From Ichthyophthirius multifiliis (lineage: Eukaryota > Ciliophora > Oligohymenophorea > Hymenostomatida), in assembly GCF_000220395.1 (NCBI RefSeq), contig NW_004086264.1, positions 1-51,976 of the forward strand: DNA of 51,976 bases, given 5' to 3'. Of the stretch, positions 46,961 through 51,976 are shown one piece after another. The notes below the pieces were generated by a model. The model was not told the origin of the DNA. It saw nothing but the letters and a program-made list of their open reading frames with translations, and did no database searches. Both the position numbers and the translations under genes were made by a program. The stretch's first letter is position 1. The number at the start of each line of letters is the position of its first letter.

Positions 46961-48518
46961 ATGCATTTTAACAAATAAATTAACTAATTCTTTTTAACAT
47001 TTAAATCAAGTTATTTAGAATAAAAATATTAAAATTATAGAAATAATTTTATAAAATTTACTTATACATTAAACTTATTATTTAGTTTTATTATATCTAT
47101 TATAATTTATTAACTATAAAATGAAATATAATGGTTCTATTTAGCTATTTTTAATGTGTCAATCTTAATAATAATTTGGTTAATGTTTTATTTAAAGAAA
47201 AGGTTTTATTTATATCATGTTATTTGGAATATATTGTTAGAAATATCTTAATTATCTTTTTATAATAATTAAATATTGAATTCTTAAAAAAACTAATATA
47301 TTTATCAATATATTATAATATGTGAAATAATTAGTACTATAAAGATTTATTCGTTAGATTCTTCTAGATTTTTGTTAGACTGCATTTTAATAATATTTAA
47401 TAGATCTATTTCTATTATTTTATATTAAAAATTTTTTTAGGAATTTAATAATACATCATATGCACTTTTTATTGCTTTTCCTGCGTATTTAATAATAAAC
47501 AAGTACTAATATTTTATAAATTTTTAAAATTTAGTGTTTTTTGTATAGATATTTTAGAGAAAAACACGAAAGAATTAAATTTTTGAATAATTATAAAAAA
47601 AGCCAATACTTTAGAATAATTAATAATATGTATAATTAATTTCTTTTTATTAGTAAATGGGATTAAAGAGCATGTAATATAGAATATGTAAATTCAAGCA
47701 GTAAAAATACAAAAAAAATATAAATAAATAAAAAAATTACAAAGAAAATGCAAGAACATATTATAATGTTAAAGATAGTTAATAAATGAGGAAATTTTTT
47801 AGTTAAATAAAAATTTTGGATTAAAATTTATTAAAATAAACAATAAAAAAAGAAATAAATACATTAAAAGATTATTTAATTTATAAATATATAAATATTT
47901 TGTAAAATAATTCAAAATGTAGATAAAAATAAAAAACAAAATTAATTTTTGATAAGAGTGTTAAAATAATTGATTAAAGTAATATTAAAAATAAAGATAA
48001 TAATAATAGCAAATATAGAAATTCATAATAATCATCTTGTACTAAATTAAGAAATAGTCAAAAAAAATAAATGTATTAAACACAATAAACAGAAGTCTTT
48101 GTAGGTTATTTTTATAAAGAATAAGAAGATACAAATTTTTCAAAAGTTTTTAGTATAAAAATTAGTAATTTTTAAACAAACGAAAATAATTTCGTAGTAA
48201 CTTTAGAAGATATAACCTATATTGAAAATATAAAAGCATATTAATAATAGAAAAAAAACTAAGAAATACTTTTTTTAAAAACATTAAATAATTTTAGAGA
48301 AAGGTTAGTTCCAGTAATATAAAATATAAATTAATTTGAATTAAGCAATTTAAATGAATAATAAAATTAAACTTTAAAATAAATTAAATACGAATCTTAT
48401 TTAGTTATTAATCATATATATAATTTATTTGATTTTTTAGCAATAAATAATAATAAAAAAATAGAAATAAGACTTGAATAATTTTCGCTAAAATAAACAC
48501 TATTTGATGTTATAAGTA

Positions 48519-48559
<41 letters not shown>

Positions 48560-49597
48560 CATTTATTTTATATTTTTATTAATATATATTTTTAAAAAAA
48601 AAACATATATTTTTTTTTTATCGAGATATTTATTAATTTGCAATATATATAAAATAAATTTGATAAATATATACATATGTTTATTTTTTTCAAAGGTATG
48701 TTTACTGCATAAAGTAAGAATTAAGGCATTAATTTTATCTATAAAAATGATTTATAAAGAAAACTTGATTTTGCTACTTCTGATTAAAGAAAAATCAAAT
48801 AAATTTTAATATCAACATTATCTTAATGTTTCAATCTGTTAGAATAGGGAACTATTTAACTTTCAATTTGTTATAATTCTAAAAATAATAAAAGTTTTTT
48901 TTTTTTTTTTTTCTTTTTTTTTAAATATATAAAAGTGATTGCAAAAAAATAATCTCTTCCAAGTTTATAATTTGATATAGAATTAACTATTTTATAAAAA
49001 AATGAAAATTTACAAGACAAATTATATTTAAAAATATAAACATAAGTTATTAAGGAATTAGTTTAATAATTAGGGCCTTATTAAATAAAATATGAAATTT
49101 AAGCGAATATTTAAAAAATATAATTTTCTATTTATATGGATTTTATTAATTCAAAAACTAAAGAAATGCTTTAAAGTATAATGTAAAGAAAAAGTGATAT
49201 TAATATAAACAATTCAGATATTATGTTTAAATCAGCTTTTAGTGTTTATAATTAAAGATAAGAATTCCATTTAAAAACTTCTCCTGGGTTTAACACAACA
49301 ATACAATTTTCTTAGAAAAAGAAATTGGATCAAAGCTTAAGAATATAACTCGATGATAATTTTATTTTTAGAAAATTAAACTAAACATTTAATAGTTAAA
49401 AATAAAATGCTGAAAAAGAATTTTGGCAAATAAAAACACCTATTAACAGGTAAATTGGTATTAATGTATGTGAAAACTATGATATTGAGGATTAGGAAAG
49501 TTAATATTTATAATAAAAAAACTCCAATTTTGAAAAATCTAATATACAAAATAAATTAAAATTATATGTGAATTGGAATAAATATTTTTCTAAATGA
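46961..49597 (+). CDS. Membrane-bound histidine-kinase-like protein, catalytically degenerate
   Basis: Predicted 804 residues after removing introns 48516-48695 (180 nt) and 48894-48935 (42 nt), both GT-AG. The N-terminal third has several hydrophobic helices, for example LLFSFIISIIIY, FNVSILIIIWLMFY and YALFIAFPAYLIIN. A PAS-like end, TLEDITYIENIKAYQQQ, leads into a dimerisation segment LKTLNNFRERLVPVIQNI at about residues 437-454. This aligns with the H-box of ciliate hybrid histidine kinases (S-H-x-x-R-T-P-L), but the phospho-accepting His is Asn. An ATPase-like part follows: FSLKQTLFDVIS, MFTAQSKNQGINFIYKND, DQRKIKQILISTLSQCFNLL. The N-box Asn and the glycine-rich ATP motifs are not found. 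VQQLGPYQIKYE and FSIYMDF match the fold's last strands. No receiver domain is present. It therefore looks like a sensor pseudokinase. Start ATG 46961 is the first in the long frame; stop TGA 49595. Confidence 0.75.
48518..48560. repeat. TA microsatellite in histidine-kinase-like intron 1
   Basis: A (TA)n tract with one interruption immediately after the donor site of the 180-nt intron. Confidence 0.9.
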
Positions 49598-50040
49598 ATT
49601 TAATTCGATTTTTTGATTTTTTTTTTAAGTCTTTATATAAATAAATGAATAAATTATAAATTTAAAAATAAAATAATAATTTTCAAATCCCATTTTTGAA
49701 ATATTAAATATCTTAATAATTGTTTATCAAAAAAAAAAAATAATAAAATAAAATAAAGATAATACATGTTATTATAAAAGCATTAAAAAAGTGAACTCTT
49801 ATTTGATAATAATAATATTAATGTTTAAATAAGTATTTATATAATATTTTTTTTAAAAAGAAAAGAAAATGGATTTATTTAAATAATGCCGCACATAAAA
49901 CAAAAATAACTCGTGATTGGATTAAAATATAAAATATATAAAAAAAAAAATTGAAAATCGTATTAAATTTGCAAAAAATTTTCTTTAATTTCCAATTGTT
50001 ATTTTTTATATTTTTTTATCATAATTTTTTAAAAAGGGCT
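49598..50040. other. Convergent intergenic region
   Basis: Between the 3' ends of the histidine-kinase-like and Alba genes. A- and T-runs only; no gene-like reading. Confidence 0.5.
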
Positions 50041-50367
50041 TCAATTTTATTATTCTTATAATTAGTTTCCACCAAGTTTGAATTCGGTTCCTCTAGTTAA
50101 TTCAACTAATAATTAGTGCGATTATCTGGGAGAATTTTAATTTGCTAGGTTAGTAGTAATTTTGGCAATAACGACTAATTTTCTTTATTAGAGTTCTGCT
50201 ACTGATTATACTACATATTCAACAGCACTTCCAATTCCGCTAACTGTTACTTTTTCGTGATGATTCAAAGCTCCTTTAATTCTGGTTTGAATAGTTCTGG
50301 AGGTTGTAGTTCTGCTTACATTAATTGTTGAGGAATTGTGCTATTGTCTCTAGTTTTAATCAGACAT
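50041..50367 (-). CDS. Alba-family DNA/RNA-binding protein
   Basis: Single-exon gene of 108 residues, the usual length for a one-domain Alba protein. Alba-fold proteins bind nucleic acid; the eukaryotic members Rpp20 and Rpp25 bind the RNase P and MRP RNAs, others coat mRNA or chromatin. Features: Ser/Thr/Arg-rich start, then TRIKGALNHHEKVTVSGIGS, AVEYVVQSVAELQQRKLVV, AKITTNL and HQLLVELTRGTEFKLG. The spacing of the G-x-G-x-A helix start, the AE-L helix and the two strands fits the Alba fold. It lies 159 bases downstream of POP4 on the same strand, so a joint role in RNase P/MRP is possible but inferred. Higher GC than flanking DNA. Start ATG 50367; stop TGA 50043-50041. Confidence 0.82.
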
Positions 50368-50526
50368 ATTTTTTTCTTAAGTCTTTTTTTATGAATAAAA
50401 TTGATTATTTCTCTTTTTTTTTTGTTTTTTGTTTTTATTGTTTAATTAATATTTTTTTTTTATAAGGTAAAAAAAAAATTGGATATTTTTATATCTGTAT
50501 ATTTATATCTTTTTATTTATTTTTAT

Positions 50527-51655
50527 TCAAAATAATAATTAGATTTATATAAAAATTAAGTATTTTTTTTATAAATAAATGCTAAAATATAGTGTATTTT
50601 TCTTTTATTTGAATAATTTCAATTATTATCCAATACATATTTTATGCAACTCTTAGCTTAAATTTTATCTTATTCTATCAGAAGGCTTATTTTAAAAATT
50701 TATTATAAAATTTAGTATTTATATACATAAAAAATACTCTTATAACTAAATGACAACCGTAAATTTTAAACGTTAACTTAGGATAAACTTCAAATAAAAA
50801 GATAGAATTTTTTTTCAAAATAGCTTTTAAAATTTTTTAAATATAAATATTTATAAATAAATTATTTGTACTTATTATTTTATCCTCTTAGGTAATTATT
50901 CTAAAAGAATTAAGTTTTTCTTAAAGAACAATACCCTAAACTCCTATATAACTTTAGCATTTGCTGTTTAATACTTTATTTTGTATTTTTAATTTTTAAA
51001 ATTTTATTTTAAGTAATTTTTTTATACCTTATAAAATAGATCCATGTAGATCTGCTTTTAAAAATTTCAAATAATTATTTTCATCATCAAAACTTAAAAT
51101 ATAAAATACTAAAATAAAAAATAATTAAAAAAAAAAAATTATAAAAATACTTTTGAGAAATTATTTATTTTATGTATTACTTCCAAATATTATTCATTGG
51201 AAGAAATGTATTGTATTTTAATTATTCTTTTTTTATATCCAAATTTTTAACTTATTTAGTAGCTTTATTAAGTATTTCTGAATCAAATTAATTTTTGGTA
51301 TATTTTTATTTTGTATTCATTTAATTTTGAAATTTTTCAAGTAAAAATGATTTATTGAAAACTTTATTCTTAAATTTTATATTATCTTATATTATTTCTT
51401 CTATAATGTCAGTTCCCTTTTAAAAAAATTATTTTAATTTGAAATAAATTTTTATAATGATTTAAATTAATATTTACATTTTTTATTTATTAAATTTATT
51501 ATGTATTAATTTTTCCATATATATTATTTTAATCCAATTAAAAATCTATTGTTTTTTATGAAACTGTTTATTTTATTTATTTTTTATCTTTTTTAAACTA
51601 ATTAAATATTATTTTCTTTTTATTCTAAATTTTTAAAAATTTCTTCAATATCCAT
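50527..51655 (-). CDS. POP4: POP4/Rpp29 subunit of RNase P and RNase MRP
   Basis: POP4 (Rpp29) binds the RNA of the tRNA- and rRNA-processing enzymes RNase P and MRP in the nucleus. The conserved Sm-like domain is clear: NNIWKQYIKQIISQ, FLKADLHGSILQ, SKCQSYIGVQGIVLQE, NSFRIITQEDKII, KKNSIFLFEV and IYGCHLVIRPSDR, in family order. Introns on the minus strand: 51093-51150 (58 nt), 50974-51027 (54 nt), 50871-50824 (48 nt) and 50737-50686 (52 nt). Splicing at these sites restores each conserved block exactly. The 5' part (51655 to about 51420) is low-complexity and includes at least one more intron whose borders I could not fix, so the start ATG at 51655 is tentative. The C-terminus reads about 35 residues beyond the family end to TGA at 50529-50527. 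Confidence 0.88.
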
Positions 51656-51976
51656 TTTTAATAAATAAAATTAATTTTTTAAAAAAAAAATATATAATTT
51701 ATTTTATATTAAATAAAAAATTAGTAAATGAAAATAATATTATAATTAAATTGTATGTATAAAAATATATATATTTTTATAAAAATACAATATTAGAATT
51801 TTTATTTTTGTAAATGTAATAAATGTAAAAATATTTTATAATATTATAAATATTTTAAAAATATTAGTAATATTTATATTAATTAAAAAAAAAAATATTG
51901 AAAATAATATAAAATAATTTTTATATTATGATAAAATATATATATTTATATTTATATATATATATATTTTTTTTTT
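51656..51976. other. AT-rich end of window
   Basis: Upstream of POP4; A/T-rich with a TA-rich tract at the very end. No gene seen. Confidence 0.5.

Noticed and set aside
47320-47560. Minus-strand protein-like reading
   Set aside because: The plus strand here encodes the membrane part of the histidine-kinase-like protein in one continuous frame from 46961; the minus reading is its shadow.

Overview
The window looks like macronuclear DNA of an oligohymenophorean ciliate. Base composition is extremely AT-rich. Every convincing gene carries in-frame TAA and TAG codons where relatives have glutamine, and every gene ends at TGA, so the code is TAA/TAG = Gln with TGA the only stop. Introns are mostly tiny (39-69 nt, a few of 100-180 nt), AT-rich and GT-AG. 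Ichthyophthirius multifiliis is the closest fit I know, because Tetrahymena is usually less AT-rich, but the species is inferred. Standard-code ORF calling shatters these genes, so coordinates here come from re-reading both strands in the ciliate code.

Layout: 1-2022 has no convincing gene. A Tousled-like kinase (+) runs 2023-4118. CDC5/CEF1, the Myb splicing factor (-), is at 5884-8590, followed by an ECHDC3-like enoyl-CoA hydratase (-) at 8747-9568. A gene-poor stretch with one doubtful remnant leads to a MAK/ICK-type ciliary kinase (+) at 13502-15538. A long PAS-domain, multi-pass membrane protein of a ciliate-expanded family (-) fills about 16350-22530. A SAPS-domain phosphatase-regulator-like protein with a huge Glu/Gln/Lys coiled coil (+) is at 23194-26886. 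A PAP2/sphingomyelin-synthase-like membrane enzyme (-) is at 27378-28139, then a broken MORN-repeat-like gene (-). One giant VPS13-family lipid-transfer gene (-) covers 29391-44901. A SET-domain methyltransferase (-) is at 45212-46543, divergent from a membrane-bound histidine-kinase-like protein (+) at 46961-49597 that lacks the phospho-accepting histidine. The window ends with an Alba-family protein (-, 50041-50367) and POP4/Rpp29 of RNase P/MRP (-, 50527-51655).

The genes look like ordinary nuclear housekeeping and signalling genes. No transposon, virus-like element, tRNA, rRNA or CRISPR was recognised. The only plausible functional pairing of neighbours is Alba plus POP4, since Alba-fold proteins (Rpp20/Rpp25) are RNase P/MRP partners. 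The most unusual items are the degenerate histidine kinase, the very long VPS13, the abrupt switch of base skew inside the SAPS gene, and recurrent single-base frame breaks in otherwise well-conserved genes (CDC5, TLK, the PAS gene), which most likely reflect homopolymer length errors.
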